A DNA stretch of 64,000 nucleotides from Ga0077530 sp035565975. GTDB taxonomy: Bacteria > Pseudomonadota > Alphaproteobacteria > Rhizobiales > Hyphomicrobiaceae. Position 1 is the stretch's first letter; each line of letters starts with the position of its first letter. Under the pieces are notes generated by a model. That model was not told the DNA's origin and did no database searches. It worked only from the letters and a program-made list of their open reading frames with translations. The stretch covers positions 10,996 to 74,995 of the forward strand of contig DATMRT010000119.1 in assembly GCA_035565975.1 (NCBI GenBank), read 5' to 3'. Positions 41,501 through 50,161 of the stretch are shown here, in pieces. A program made the translations under genes and the position numbers.

Positions 41501-42733
41501 TCACACCGCCAGCAGATCGGCGAGTGTCAGCGCAATCACCTCGGTCGCCTTGTAGAGATCGGAGAGCGGCAGGCGCTCATCAGCGCGATGGGCGTTCGCC
41601 TCCTCGATCGTGCGCGGGCCGGCGCCGTAGAGCACGACCGGAACACCATGTGCCGAATAGTGGCGCGCGTCCGTGTAGAGCGGCACGCCGCTCGGCCTGA
41701 TTGGCTCGCCCATGACCTCGCTCGCGCGCCGGCATAGAGCCTCGACCATGCGATCGCCGGCCGGCAGATGCTGCAGCGGCGCCGCGTACAGAATGCGCCG
41801 CACGTCCACGCGCGCCCCGTCGACGGACTGCACGGCTTTGCCAATAATCTCGCGCAGCTCGGCCTCGACAGTTTCTATGTTCTCCTCCGGCACGATGCGC
41901 CGGTCGAGGCGGAAGACGACACGGTCCGGCACGACGTTCGTGTTGATGCCGCCGCTGACGAGGCCGATGGTGAGTTGGGGCGCGCCAATGCCGGGCGTCT
42001 TCGACGTGCGCGTTTCGAGAGACGGGCGCCACGCGTAGAGCGCCGAGAGAATGCTCGTAGCGGCCTGCAAGGCATCGATGCCCGTCCAGGGCTTGGCCGC
42101 GTGCGCGGAACGGCCTGTCACCTCCACTTCGAGATGCAGACAGCCATTGTGCGCGGTCACGACCGCATAGGAAAAGCCCGCGCCGATGGCGAGATCGGGC
42201 TTACTCAATCCTTGTGCGAGCAGATAGCCCGGGCCGATCTCGCCGCCCGTCTCCTCGTCGTAAGTCAGATGCAGCTCGACCGTGCCGCCGAGACGCGCGC
42301 CGCTCGCTTCGAGCGCGCGCAACGCCCACACATAGGTGGCGAAGTCGGACTTGGAGACGGCGGCACCGCGCCCGTACATCCAGCCGTCCTTGATTTCCGC
42401 GCCATAGGGATCATGCGTCCAGCCCGTGCCCGGCGGGACGACATCGCCGTGCGCATTGAGCGCGATCGTCGGACCGGGACCGAACGTGCGTCGCACGATA
42501 AGGTTCGTGCAGGAGATCATGCCGGCGGCCTCGACGACATCGGCTGGCACGGGATGGCGCTCGACGGTCCAGCCAAAGGCCTCGATCAGCTTGGCGGCGC
42601 GCTCTGCAGCGGGACTGCAGTCGCCCGGCGGGTTGTCCGTCGGGATCCTCACGATCTCGGCGAGAAAACGGACCTGCACCTCCCGCTCGGCAGTGAGGAA
42701 GGCTTGCACGTTCCGCTCGATTGAATGACTCAT
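41501..42733 (-). CDS. M20-family peptidase (ArgE/DapE type)
   Basis: A 410-residue protein of the ArgE/DapE/ACY1 group. His95 (NAHGDVV), Asp130 (SKSD), Glu160/Glu161 (YDEETGGE) and the C-terminal TDARHYSAHG fit the family. At the place where an acidic zinc ligand (GEP or similar) normally precedes the TAHNG strand, the sequence reads GAGFS (184-188). The lid segment GRSAHAAKPWTG is intact. It may have altered metal content or substrate range. Start ATG at 42733; a longer open frame to 42922 is non-family sequence. Confidence 0.83.
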   Translation of the reverse strand: MSHSIERNVQAFLTAEREVQVRFLAEIVRIPTDNPPGDCSPAAERAAKLIEAFGWTVERHPVPADVVEAAGMISCTNLIVRRTFGPGPTIALNAHGDVVPPGTGWTHDPYGAEIKDGWMYGRGAAVSKSDFATYVWALRALEASGARLGGTVELHLTYDEETGGEIGPGYLLAQGLSKPDLAIGAGFSYAVVTAHNGCLHLEVEVTGRSAHAAKPWTGIDALQAATSILSALYAWRPSLETRTSKTPGIGAPQLTIGLVSGGINTNVVPDRVVFRLDRRIVPEENIETVEAELREIIGKAVQSVDGARVDVRRILYAAPLQHLPAGDRMVEALCRRASEVMGEPIRPSGVPLYTDARHYSAHGVPVVLYGAGPRTIEEANAHRADERLPLSDLYKATEVIALTLADLLAV

Positions 42734-43020
42734 GACCGTTTTCGCCGGAGGTTCGGAAGGCTTTGTGGCACGGTCAAACAGTAGCGCTCGCCGGCAGTAC
42801 AAGGAAGACGCGACGGTACGCCGAGCCAAACCGAAGATCGCGCCGAGGCCATCGTACGGAGCGAGATGGGACTCGTCGCCGATCCGTCCGCCGAGATGCC
42901 GGTCAAGTCGGACAGAAGACATCGAAGCGCGGCAGCGGCGAAACGGGCCAGCTACTGCCGGCCCGCTCGTCGGTCTGCCCGGCGATTACCGAACGCTATC
43001 GAAGAGCCGCCAACCGGCCG

Positions 43021-43305
43021 TCAGTGCATGTCGACATTCTTGACTTTCTCGCCCGTCTGAATGGCGTCGATCACCATCTTGATCTCTTTCAACAGATCAG
43101 CGTCATCGGCGTTCTCGTCATTGGGCGACATGCCTTCGTCGGTCGACTCGAGGCGGCGTGTGACGTCCACCTCCCAGCGCCTCAGTGTTGCGATCTTCTG
43201 ACCGCGTGTGAGGCCAACCTCGCTCTCGATGTCCGCCGGTCGATCGAAGACCGCTTCGGGATCCTGGCGGGCCTTCTCCGGCTCTATGCGCATGATCTCA
43301 GACAT
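43021..43305 (-). CDS. Conserved small hypothetical protein, probable stress-regulon member
   Basis: A 94-residue acidic, soluble protein with no recognised domain. It contains RIEPEKARQDPEAVF and GLTRGQKIATLRRWE, a pattern I recognise from short uncharacterised proteins of Hyphomicrobiales. There is no signal peptide or membrane helix. Upstream at 43395-43420 is a GGAAC-N17-AGTT element, and the gene lies just downstream of the PAS-HWE kinase gene, both pointing to the general stress regulon. Function unknown. Confidence 0.7.
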   Translation of the reverse strand: MSEIMRIEPEKARQDPEAVFDRPADIESEVGLTRGQKIATLRRWEVDVTRRLESTDEGMSPNDENADDADLLKEIKMVIDAIQTGEKVKNVDMH

Positions 43306-43394
43306 TTTCGTTCTCCGTTTCCTTGCCGCGGCAACGCGGCATCACCGCACCCGCAGGCGCGCGTTGCCACTTTGACAGGCAAAACCTCCAACTG

Positions 43395-43420
43395 AACTCG
43401 CCAGAGTGGAATCGGGTTCC
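43395..43420 (-). promoter_or_regulatory. EcfG-type promoter candidate before the 94-aa gene
   Basis: GGAAC (43420-43416), 17-nt spacer, AGTT (43398-43395) on the minus strand, about 90 nt upstream of the start at 43305. It matches GGAAC-N16/17-NGTT with a non-preferred first base in the -10 box. Confidence 0.55.
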
Positions 43421-43430
43421 ACGTTCTCGA

Positions 43431-45287
43431 TCAGGCGTTGGTTGCGCCAAGGAGCTGGCGCCGGCGCGGATTGAAATAGGCGGGTTCACCCTCTTGGGTC
43501 GCACCGAGCTTGACGTCAATCCGGCAGACCACGCCATTCGGATCGAACTCGAGGCGGGCCTGGAGATGCGGCAACCTGCCCGACCGCTCGAGCAGCAGCG
43601 TGCCGAAACCCCGTGCAACGGGCGGCGTCACCGGGGGCCCGCCGCGCTCGGTCCATAGCAGCACAATATGCGGTGTTTCGCGTATTTCTGTTGTCCAGGA
43701 AACGGTGACGCGACCCTCGGGGCGCGAGAGGGAGCCGTGTTTGACCGCATTGGTCGCGAGCTCATGGAGCATGAGCGTGAGCTGGAGCGCCGTCTGCGGA
43801 GGAACGAAAACATCATCGCCGATGATCTCGACATTGTCCGTCTCGCCGGCGCTCACTTCGATCTGCGAGGTGACGATCTCGCGCAGCGATGCACCCGCCC
43901 AGTGTGCCTCAGTGAGCATGTGATGCGCACTCGACATGGACTGGATGCGGCCATTCAGGCTCGTGACGAACTGCTCGATGGTCGAGGAGGTGCGCGCCGT
44001 CTGCGCGACGATGGCCTGCACGATCGCGAGCGTGTTCTTCACACGATGATTGAGCTCACCAACGAGCAGATTGCGGACGTCGTCGGCCTTGCGCCGCTCG
44101 GTGATATCGCGGTTCGTCTCGACGACAAGACTGCGCCCGCCCGTGCGTATCAGCTCGAGCCGGCTGTCGACCCAGATCTCGGCGCCGTCCTTCGAAGCCT
44201 GCGGCAGCTCACCGCTCCATTTGCCCTCGACCTCGAGATGCTCGAGCATGGCCTCAAGCGGCATCGGATATCGCGTCTTGAGCAGCTCGGCCGGTATGGC
44301 TCCGAGGGCCTCGTTCTTTTTGTAGCCGTAGAGCTCCTCGCAGCCGCGATTGAAGAGGATGATCCCCTCGCCGAGCTCCCATACGAGCATGGCCTCGTGA
44401 GAAAGCTCGATGACGCGCTGATGCTTGAGAAGGCGCTCGCTGAGCCGGCGCTGGTCGGTGATATCGGTATCGGTGCCGCACCAGAGAACGACCCGCCCTC
44501 TGTCATCGCACAGTGGCATGGCGCGCGAGAGGAACCAGCGGTAAGTGCCGTCACCGCCGCGCATGGGAAACGTGTCTTCCCAGGTTTCACCGCTGTCGAA
44601 AGCGCGCTTCAACTGGCGCACGACGCGTTCCGTGAAGTCAGGATGGATGACTTCGTGCCAGCCTTCGCCGGCGGACTCCACCGGATCCATGCTCGTGTAG
44701 TCGAACCAGCGCTGGTTGTGCCAGAACACGTAACCTGACGGGTAGGCCATCCACGCGAACTGGGCCATGTTGTCCGCGAGCGCGCGGAAACGCTGCTCGC
44801 TGGCCTTGAGCGATCCCTCGGCCATCTTCTGAGCCGTGACGTCCCGCGCAACCCAGAGAAGGTGCTCGATCCCACCACCGTCGCCGCGCACGGGACGGAC
44901 GATCACGTCCCACCACTTCGTGGCGCCCTTGGCGGTTGGGGTCACGTCGCTGAAATGGGCGGCCTCTCCGCGCATGACGTTCGCGAAGGCACTTTCGATG
45001 GTCGCACGTGAGCCCTCGGGCCAGAGATCGACCCAGACGGCGCCAAGGACGCCTTCCGCGGCCGCGATCTCCATGTGGGTGCATCCGGCGGGATTGATAT
45101 AGCGGACGGCACCGTGGGCATCGATGAGCGCCACGCAGTCGGGGCTCACTTCCAGCAGCGTCGCAGCGAGCCCAGAAGGAATTTCAAACGGCTTGTCGCC
45201 GACCCCTCCCCTTCTGCTCAACTCGTCCGCGCCGCCCTCGGGCCCATCGCGCCTATACGGCTGTTCTCGCGATGTCATCGCATGCAC
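43431..45287 (-). CDS. PAS-domain HWE-family sensor histidine kinase
   Basis: A 618-residue soluble kinase. Three PAS domains occupy about residues 40-155, 165-290 and 295-400 (the second has WHNQRWFDYTSMD and the GGDGTYRWFLSRAMP PAC segment). The HWE kinase core has the phospho-acceptor His414 in GELNHRVKNTLA, the N-box LHELATNAVKHG and the WTE of the G1 region, the signature triad of the family. It lies directly downstream of phyR on the same strand. HWE kinases near phyR commonly phosphorylate PhyR in response to stress; that role is inferred. The start is a GTG at 45287; an ATG three codons later is possible. Confidence 0.88.
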   Translation of the reverse strand: MHAMTSREQPYRRDGPEGGADELSRRGGVGDKPFEIPSGLAATLLEVSPDCVALIDAHGAVRYINPAGCTHMEIAAAEGVLGAVWVDLWPEGSRATIESAFANVMRGEAAHFSDVTPTAKGATKWWDVIVRPVRGDGGGIEHLLWVARDVTAQKMAEGSLKASEQRFRALADNMAQFAWMAYPSGYVFWHNQRWFDYTSMDPVESAGEGWHEVIHPDFTERVVRQLKRAFDSGETWEDTFPMRGGDGTYRWFLSRAMPLCDDRGRVVLWCGTDTDITDQRRLSERLLKHQRVIELSHEAMLVWELGEGIILFNRGCEELYGYKKNEALGAIPAELLKTRYPMPLEAMLEHLEVEGKWSGELPQASKDGAEIWVDSRLELIRTGGRSLVVETNRDITERRKADDVRNLLVGELNHRVKNTLAIVQAIVAQTARTSSTIEQFVTSLNGRIQSMSSAHHMLTEAHWAGASLREIVTSQIEVSAGETDNVEIIGDDVFVPPQTALQLTLMLHELATNAVKHGSLSRPEGRVTVSWTTEIRETPHIVLLWTERGGPPVTPPVARGFGTLLLERSGRLPHLQARLEFDPNGVVCRIDVKLGATQEGEPAYFNPRRRQLLGATNA

Positions 45288-45538
45288 CGAACCCCTCTCA
45301 AACCCTTCGTCAGTCGCCGGCCTCGGCGCTCCCCCGTGACCAGCGCCCGCACGCCAGCGGCCACGACCACCGACGTTCCTCGGCCGACTATCACTGCTGC
45401 TGCGAAGAGTTCCACTTCGATCTATTCTATGGCTCCAAGTTGCAGATCATCGGAAAGAATTGCCCGATGCATCCTATTCGCTGTGGATGAGACTGGTTCA
45501 GCGCGTCCAGGTCCCTGCCCGTCGGCAACGCGTCCGCG

Positions 45539-46354
45539 TCATGCCGCTGCGCCGCGCGGTCGCCCACCCGCTCGCACATCGAAGAACAGCGCCTGGCTGA
45601 TGACCGCCTTCACCATCTCCGGCTTGAAGGGCTTCGTGATCAGGAACGTCGGCTCGGCACGCTCGCCCGTGAGCAGTCGCTCGGGATACGCCGTGATGAA
45701 GATCACGGGCATATCGGCCCCCTTGAGGATATCGTTCACCGCATCGATGCCGGAGCTGCCGTCCGCCAATTGAATATCCGCCAGCACGAGCCCGGGCTTC
45801 GCCTTGCGGGCCACCTCACCCGCCTCCGCCCGCGTCGTCGCGATGCCGACGACGCTGTGTCCGAGATCGCTGACTATGCCTTCGATGTCGAGCGCAATCA
45901 GGGGCTCGTCCTCGATGATCAGCACGTCGGCGGAGATCTGCTCGGCGATCTCCGCGCCGGCGATGTCCACGAGGCGGCAGACCTGCTCCTCGGTCGTGCT
46001 GAGTATTTCGGCGATGTCGCTGGTCGGGAATTCCTCAAGTGCGGCCAGGAGGAAGGCCTGGCGTGGTAGCGGCGTCAGGGTCTCGATGCGGCGATCGACG
46101 ACACCCCCGGGACCGGCCTCGACCGGCTCCGGCACCTGGTTGATCGGGAGCGCACCCCAGACCTTGACGAAGGTGTGGTAGAGCGACGCGCGCGGCGAGA
46201 GATCGCGGCGGAAGCTGCGCTGATCGGCGACGAGAGCCTCGAGCGTTGCGACGACATAGGCGTCGCCACGATCCTGGGAGCCGGTCAGGGCGCGGGCAAA
46301 GCGTCTAAGGTACGGAATCTGTGGCGCGACCAGATCGGCAACAGAGCTTGTCAT
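45539..46354 (-). CDS. phyR: General stress response regulator PhyR
   Basis: A 271-residue anti-anti-sigma response regulator. Residues 1-135 are a sigma-like domain resembling EcfG (IPYLRRFARALTGSQDRGD, LPLPRQ-type region 4 with TSDIAEILST); residues 142-262 are a receiver with acidic pocket EDE (148-150), phospho-acceptor Asp193 (LADIQL), and the TKPF lysine. When phosphorylated, PhyR binds NepR and frees EcfG. I start at the ATG at 46354 with GGGGGAG upstream; the longer frame is Arg/Pro-rich and non-family. Its own EcfG-type promoter lies at 46461-46485. Confidence 0.95.
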   Translation of the reverse strand: MTSSVADLVAPQIPYLRRFARALTGSQDRGDAYVVATLEALVADQRSFRRDLSPRASLYHTFVKVWGALPINQVPEPVEAGPGGVVDRRIETLTPLPRQAFLLAALEEFPTSDIAEILSTTEEQVCRLVDIAGAEIAEQISADVLIIEDEPLIALDIEGIVSDLGHSVVGIATTRAEAGEVARKAKPGLVLADIQLADGSSGIDAVNDILKGADMPVIFITAYPERLLTGERAEPTFLITKPFKPEMVKAVISQALFFDVRAGGRPRGAAA

Positions 46355-46460
46355 CTGCAGCAACTCCCCCTGTTTTTCGAGGCTTAGCCGTCCTTGCGGA
46401 TCAGCGTCAGTTTCAGCAATCCTGGAACGTGGACGTTCAGCCACGTCCATTGAGGCAAAT

Positions 46461-46485
46461 AACGCACGCCGCGGCGGATGGTTCC
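46461..46485 (-). promoter_or_regulatory. EcfG-type promoter before phyR
   Basis: GGAAC (46485-46481), 16-nt spacer, CGTT (46464-46461) on the minus strand, a full match to the EcfG consensus. It lies about 105 nt upstream of the phyR start, in the ecfG-phyR gap, and implies positive autoregulation. Confidence 0.8.
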
Positions 46486-46516
46486 TCGGACGGCTAAGGA
46501 CAGCCGTCACCGGGCA

Positions 46517-47068
46517 TTATCCCACGGCAAATCCCCGAGGACGAGGGGCATGCTCGCCACCGAAATCCTCGGCACCATCGACACCCATGAGCTCGGCGAG
46601 CTTGCCGCGCGCGCGGTTCACCCGGCTTTTCATGGTGCCGACAGCACAACCGCACATCAGCGCCGCCTCGTCGTAAGAGAAGCCTTCCGCGCCGATCAGG
46701 ATGAGCGCCTCACGCTGTTCCGGCGACAGCAGCGCAAAAGCCTTGGTGAAGTCGACAAGATCCATGTGGCCGGACTGGCTGTCCTTGACGCTAAGCTGCT
46801 GCGCCAGCTCGCCATCGTGGTCCTGGACCTCGTACTTCCGCTTGCGCAACTCCGACAGGTACGTGTTGCGCAGGATGGTAAAAAGCCAGGCCTTCAGGTT
46901 CGAACCGGGATCGAAACTCGCCCGGCTCTTCCATGCCTTCACCAGCGTCTCCTGGACCAGATCATCAGCCTGGTCCGCGGCGCCGCAAAGCGATCTGGCG
47001 AAGGCACGCAAATTAGGGACGAGCGCGGCCAGCTGGGCCTGCAGATCCCCCGTGCTGCCTGCTGTCAT
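46517..47068 (-). CDS. ecfG: ECF sigma factor EcfG (SigT/RpoE2 type)
   Basis: A 183-residue ECF sigma factor. Region 2 is LRAFARSLCGAADQADDLVQETLVKAW with NLKAWLFTILRN; region 4 is LSPEQREALILIGAEGFSYDEAA then GTMKSRVNRARGKL. These are diagnostic of the alphaproteobacterial EcfG group. It is held inactive by NepR and released by phosphorylated PhyR. The ATG overlaps the nepR stop as ATGA (47068-47065), so sigma and anti-sigma are translationally coupled. Confidence 0.95.
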   Translation of the reverse strand: MTAGSTGDLQAQLAALVPNLRAFARSLCGAADQADDLVQETLVKAWKSRASFDPGSNLKAWLFTILRNTYLSELRKRKYEVQDHDGELAQQLSVKDSQSGHMDLVDFTKAFALLSPEQREALILIGAEGFSYDEAALMCGCAVGTMKSRVNRARGKLAELMGVDGAEDFGGEHAPRPRGFAVG

Positions 47069-47313
47069 TCCTTGCTCTCCGGCTTCGTCTCGGGCTGGGT
47101 TTCGGATTTGGCCAACTCTTCGAGCAGCTTCGTAAATTTGTCGGGCAGCGGCTCGGCAAGCACCCGGCGGTACTCCTCGCGCAACTGGTGCCCGATCAGA
47201 CCCCGCGCCTCCGACGGCAGGCCCGACTCGGCCGTTGTATCGTCGGACGTCAAGCTCACAATTCTAGCCTCTTGCCGCATTTCCTTGTCACTTTGCTTTC
47301 GATCGTCTGCCAT
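47065..47313 (-). CDS. nepR: Anti-sigma factor NepR
   Basis: An 82-residue protein whose core GLIGHQLREEYRRVLAEPLP plus DKFTKLLEEL is the two-helix NepR signature. Flanking tails are polar and presumably disordered, the C-terminus being Glu/Lys/Pro-rich. It sequesters EcfG. The ATG at 47313 has a run of six G about 5 nt upstream; an in-frame start four codons earlier is less likely. Confidence 0.93.
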   Translation of the reverse strand: MADDRKQSDKEMRQEARIVSLTSDDTTAESGLPSEARGLIGHQLREEYRRVLAEPLPDKFTKLLEELAKSETQPETKPESKE

Positions 47314-47422
47314 TCGTCCCCCCATTCCCCGTGCGATTGAGAGGCCAGAGCATCAGCCCCGCGTGCACCGCGCCTGCCAGCGGCTGCTAGCAGTGCGCGC
47401 GGATAGTGCCAACGCTTGTCAA

Positions 47423-47447
47423 AACACGCAAACTGCGCCGAAGTTCC
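47423..47447 (-). promoter_or_regulatory. EcfG-type promoter before nepR-ecfG
   Basis: GGAAC (47447-47443), 16-nt spacer, TGTT (47426-47423) on the minus strand, about 110 nt upstream of nepR. One deviation from CGTT. It fits the known autoregulation of nepR-ecfG operons. Confidence 0.65.
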
Positions 47448-47502
47448 CCATGCAGACGCAAAATGCTGCAGCGGTCCATTTCGAACTTTCACAAATGGTT
47501 AG

Positions 47503-47988
47503 CTATTCGCCGGGCTCCAGGGCGGCGCCGCTATGGCCATCGCGAGAAATTATGAATGCGGCAGCAGCTACGGCTGCCAGCAGCGGTAGATTACGGCCGA
47601 CAGTGCGCACGAGGGCCGGAAGAGCGAGCGGGGCCGCCGACGTCAGTGCCGCCATAATCAGCTCACGATCGGTGTTCGAAAGGTCCGGTCCCTGGGCCCC
47701 CGCACTCGCGGAGGCCTGGGCCGGCTCCTCGGTGGCTCCAGCGGTCTCAGAGGGGCCTTCCGAGCTATGGTAAGCGAGCACTGCCAATAACCCAAGGGCT
47801 GCAAACCCCCCCGCCAATATGAGCGAGGTGATCTCCGGCCCATACTCGCGATTGAGCCTGAGCGCCAGGGCCGCCGTTCCAAAGCCACCCGCGATCAGGA
47901 ACGGTATGGCGATAATGATCCGGTGAACGATATGATCGACGGCCCGGTCAACGGTTGCCTGCGCGCGCCGGAACAGAAACCCGAACAT
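47503..47988 (-). CDS. Small membrane protein, YqjE/holin-like topology
   Basis: A 161-residue protein with an amphipathic N-terminus (FGFLFRRAQATVDRAVDH), two membrane helices (IIIAIPFLIAGGFGTAALAL; ITSLILAGGFAALGLLAVLAY), an Ala/Glu/Pro linker and a third hydrophobic segment (about 125-145) before an acidic tail. It lies 32 nt downstream of a DUF883 gene on the same strand. In E. coli the DUF883 protein YqjD is likewise followed by the membrane protein YqjE, and I propose an analogous pair. Through that linkage it would be driven by the EcfG-type promoter at 48394-48419. Confidence 0.65.
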   Translation of the reverse strand: MFGFLFRRAQATVDRAVDHIVHRIIIAIPFLIAGGFGTAALALRLNREYGPEITSLILAGGFAALGLLAVLAYHSSEGPSETAGATEEPAQASASAGAQGPDLSNTDRELIMAALTSAAPLALPALVRTVGRNLPLLAAVAAAAFIISRDGHSGAALEPGE

Positions 47989-48020
47989 GACGATCCCTTC
48001 CGCGCTTCACGCGTGCCGAC

Positions 48021-48341
48021 TTACGATTTCCACAGCGCGCCGAGGACGAAGCCAAGCGCGCCCACCACTGCGAGGGTCGCCATCGGCTGGTCCTTCACCG
48101 ACTTGTCGACCGCCGACTTGAAATTGCCGGCAACCTCCTGCACGCGCTCTCCGGCCTCGCGACCCTGATCGGCGACCGAGCGCATCGCGCCTTCGGCACT
48201 CTCGACTGCGCGGTCAAACTGCTGACCGGCCTTGCCTGCGTACTCAGCGGCTTTGTCCGCGACCTGCTCTGCGACGTCGCTGGCACTCGATGCTGCCCGT
48301 TTGCCGCTCTCATGATGGGGATAGCTCTTCGACGTCTGCAT
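48021..48341 (-). CDS. DUF883 / ElaB-YqjD-like membrane-anchored stress protein
   Basis: A 106-residue protein: a long amphipathic helix rich in Ala, Glu and Lys (AEQVADKAAEYAGKAGQQFD, repeated GxAxRxVxxQGREAG-type pattern) followed by one C-terminal membrane helix (PMATLAVVGALGFVLGALW). This is the ElaB/YqjD/YgaM arrangement; the E. coli relatives are stationary-phase, ribosome-binding inner-membrane proteins. I prefer the ATG at 48341, which has AAGGAG 9 nt upstream. An EcfG-type promoter sits 53 nt farther upstream. Confidence 0.8.
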   Translation of the reverse strand: MQTSKSYPHHESGKRAASSASDVAEQVADKAAEYAGKAGQQFDRAVESAEGAMRSVADQGREAGERVQEVAGNFKSAVDKSVKDQPMATLAVVGALGFVLGALWKS

Positions 48342-48393
48342 TTGGATGAACTCCTTCGACATGCGGGTTTGATAACCTGTATCTGCCGAAGAA

Positions 48394-48419
48394 AACGTCC
48401 CGCTCGGGCGCCGAGTTCC
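48394..48419 (-). promoter_or_regulatory. EcfG-type promoter before the DUF883 gene
   Basis: GGAAC (48419-48415), 17-nt spacer, CGTT (48397-48394) on the minus strand. Full match to the consensus, 53 nt upstream of the proposed start. Confidence 0.75.
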
Positions 48420-48469
48420 CGATATGGACACAAAAGCAGGTGCGCAGAACCGCCGCAGAGGACGTCGTC

Positions 48470-49963
48470 CTAGCTGCTCCGTCGCGAGAAGATCGAGCGG
48501 ACGGCGGACCCGATCGCGGATGCCGCCTGTCGGCCGGCGCCGATATAGTTTCGCTGGGCCTTCCTCCGGCCGAGCCAGCGCACGGCCTTTACGCGGCGCG
48601 CGTGGTCATGACTGCGGCGCAGAGCGTCGGCGAGGCGCGCACCATCCGCTTCGGGGTTAGCCGACTTCGGATCGATGACGATCGGCGTCATCACGATCAG
48701 CGCGTCGTCGGAAAGACTCGTCGTCGTCTTCTCGCCCGGTGCCGCTGACGTCGCGACGCCTCTGAACTCGACCGGCAGGACGGCCGGGGCGAGCAGGCTC
48801 GGCGTCAGCCTGAAGTGTTCAGAAATCGCGGCGAGGGCAGCACGCTGCTGTTCAGTCACAATGCCGCCCGGCAGCGCCCACACGACGATATCGGCACCAT
48901 CCACCTCGTCGACGAGATGGCGCAGGTGCTTCCCGGCCGCGACATCGGCTTCGGAAACGCGGACCTCGAGGCCGACAAGATCCCAGGTCGATGACGAAGG
49001 ATCGCGGCGATCGAGATTGGCCAGCATGGCGCGCGCCTCATCCTGCTCGACCATGCGCAGGAGCGCGGCCGTCGCCTCGCGCGCCTCCGCAGTTCCCCCG
49101 GCGACGAGCACCGTGATCGGCGTGCGTGTCATGGCGGCGACACTTTCGGGCGCATCCGCGGCTTCCTCGGAGGAGGCACGCGAAACACGCAGGCGGCCGC
49201 CGTAGAGGTCGATGGCGGCGCGGCCCACTTCCTCGACGTAGGCCTCGACGAGGCGGCGCATGACATGCTCGCGGCCCCATTGGAAGAGGGCGCGGGAAAG
49301 GCGCTCGCGGGCCTCATTGGTAATGGCGGTCGCCGGATTGACGAGACGCACCAGCCGCCAGATGTCGTAAGCGCGCTCGGCGGCATCGAGCATGTGGCGC
49401 CACTGATAGATGCTGATGAACTGCGACACCGTCATGCGGTCGCCGAAAGGGACGTTTGTCTCGATCATGCGGCCGAGGCGCCGGCTCACCCGCTCAGTGA
49501 TCGCGAGCGCCTCGGGAAGTGTGAATTGCCAGATGGCATCCTCGCGCGTCGGATGAAGACGCTCTGCCACCACCTCGATCGTGTTGCGCCCGAGCGTGAC
49601 GACGGCATCGAGGTCGTTCATCCGCTCGAGGTCCACGCGCGAAGCGACCATCTTCACGTCGGCCCAGGCCTTGGCTTCGAGCGGGCTCCAGGTCGGATCG
49701 GCAAGTGACGCCTCCTCGGGCTCGACGGACGCCTTGCGCTCCGCCTCGGGCGGCGGCCGGCGCATGGCGCCCGCTATGAGCACGCGCTGGAGAAGCGTAA
49801 CGACGCCGATGCAAGCCAGAGCGGCGAGCGCCCACCAGAGAACGAGACCCTTTTCCCAAAGGTAGAGGCCACCGAGCGGCACCAGCGACAACGTCGGCAA
49901 CAGCAGCGCCGTTACGACGAGGATGTAGCGTGCAGCACTGGTGGCTGGATTGCTCTTTGCCAT
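48470..49963 (-). CDS. Membrane-anchored protein with degenerate GTPase-like domain
   Basis: A 497-residue protein. Two N-terminal membrane helices (about 10-35 and 38-60) are followed by a helical region (90-260) and a C-terminal alpha/beta domain. The latter resembles a YcjX/YfjP-type GTPase in layout: strand PITVLVAGG at the P-loop position, DLVGLEVRV at the switch position, and DIVVWALPGG after it. But the P-loop reads GGTAEAREA with no Gly-Lys-Ser/Thr, so GTP binding is doubtful. The final 60 residues are very basic. Family assignment is tentative. It lies upstream of the DUF883 gene on the same strand. The ATG at 49963 opens the hydrophobic N-terminus. Confidence 0.6.
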   Translation of the reverse strand: MAKSNPATSAARYILVVTALLLPTLSLVPLGGLYLWEKGLVLWWALAALACIGVVTLLQRVLIAGAMRRPPPEAERKASVEPEEASLADPTWSPLEAKAWADVKMVASRVDLERMNDLDAVVTLGRNTIEVVAERLHPTREDAIWQFTLPEALAITERVSRRLGRMIETNVPFGDRMTVSQFISIYQWRHMLDAAERAYDIWRLVRLVNPATAITNEARERLSRALFQWGREHVMRRLVEAYVEEVGRAAIDLYGGRLRVSRASSEEAADAPESVAAMTRTPITVLVAGGTAEAREATAALLRMVEQDEARAMLANLDRRDPSSSTWDLVGLEVRVSEADVAAGKHLRHLVDEVDGADIVVWALPGGIVTEQQRAALAAISEHFRLTPSLLAPAVLPVEFRGVATSAAPGEKTTTSLSDDALIVMTPIVIDPKSANPEADGARLADALRRSHDHARRVKAVRWLGRRKAQRNYIGAGRQAASAIGSAVRSIFSRRSS

Positions 49964-50161
49964 GGCCAATACGAGCCTCGGAATATGACCCGCCGCGACA
50001 CGGCGCGGCCGGCAACACGGGAAGCTTATGCCTCCGGCGATGCCGGCCGATAGCCCTGCGGTGGAACGGCCCAAGTGCGACGATCGATAAATTCGCCATA
50101 GCTCGCTGCAGGTGCCGAGCGAATTTCTGGATCTGCATCACACTAGCAAGTTTATGCCGCT

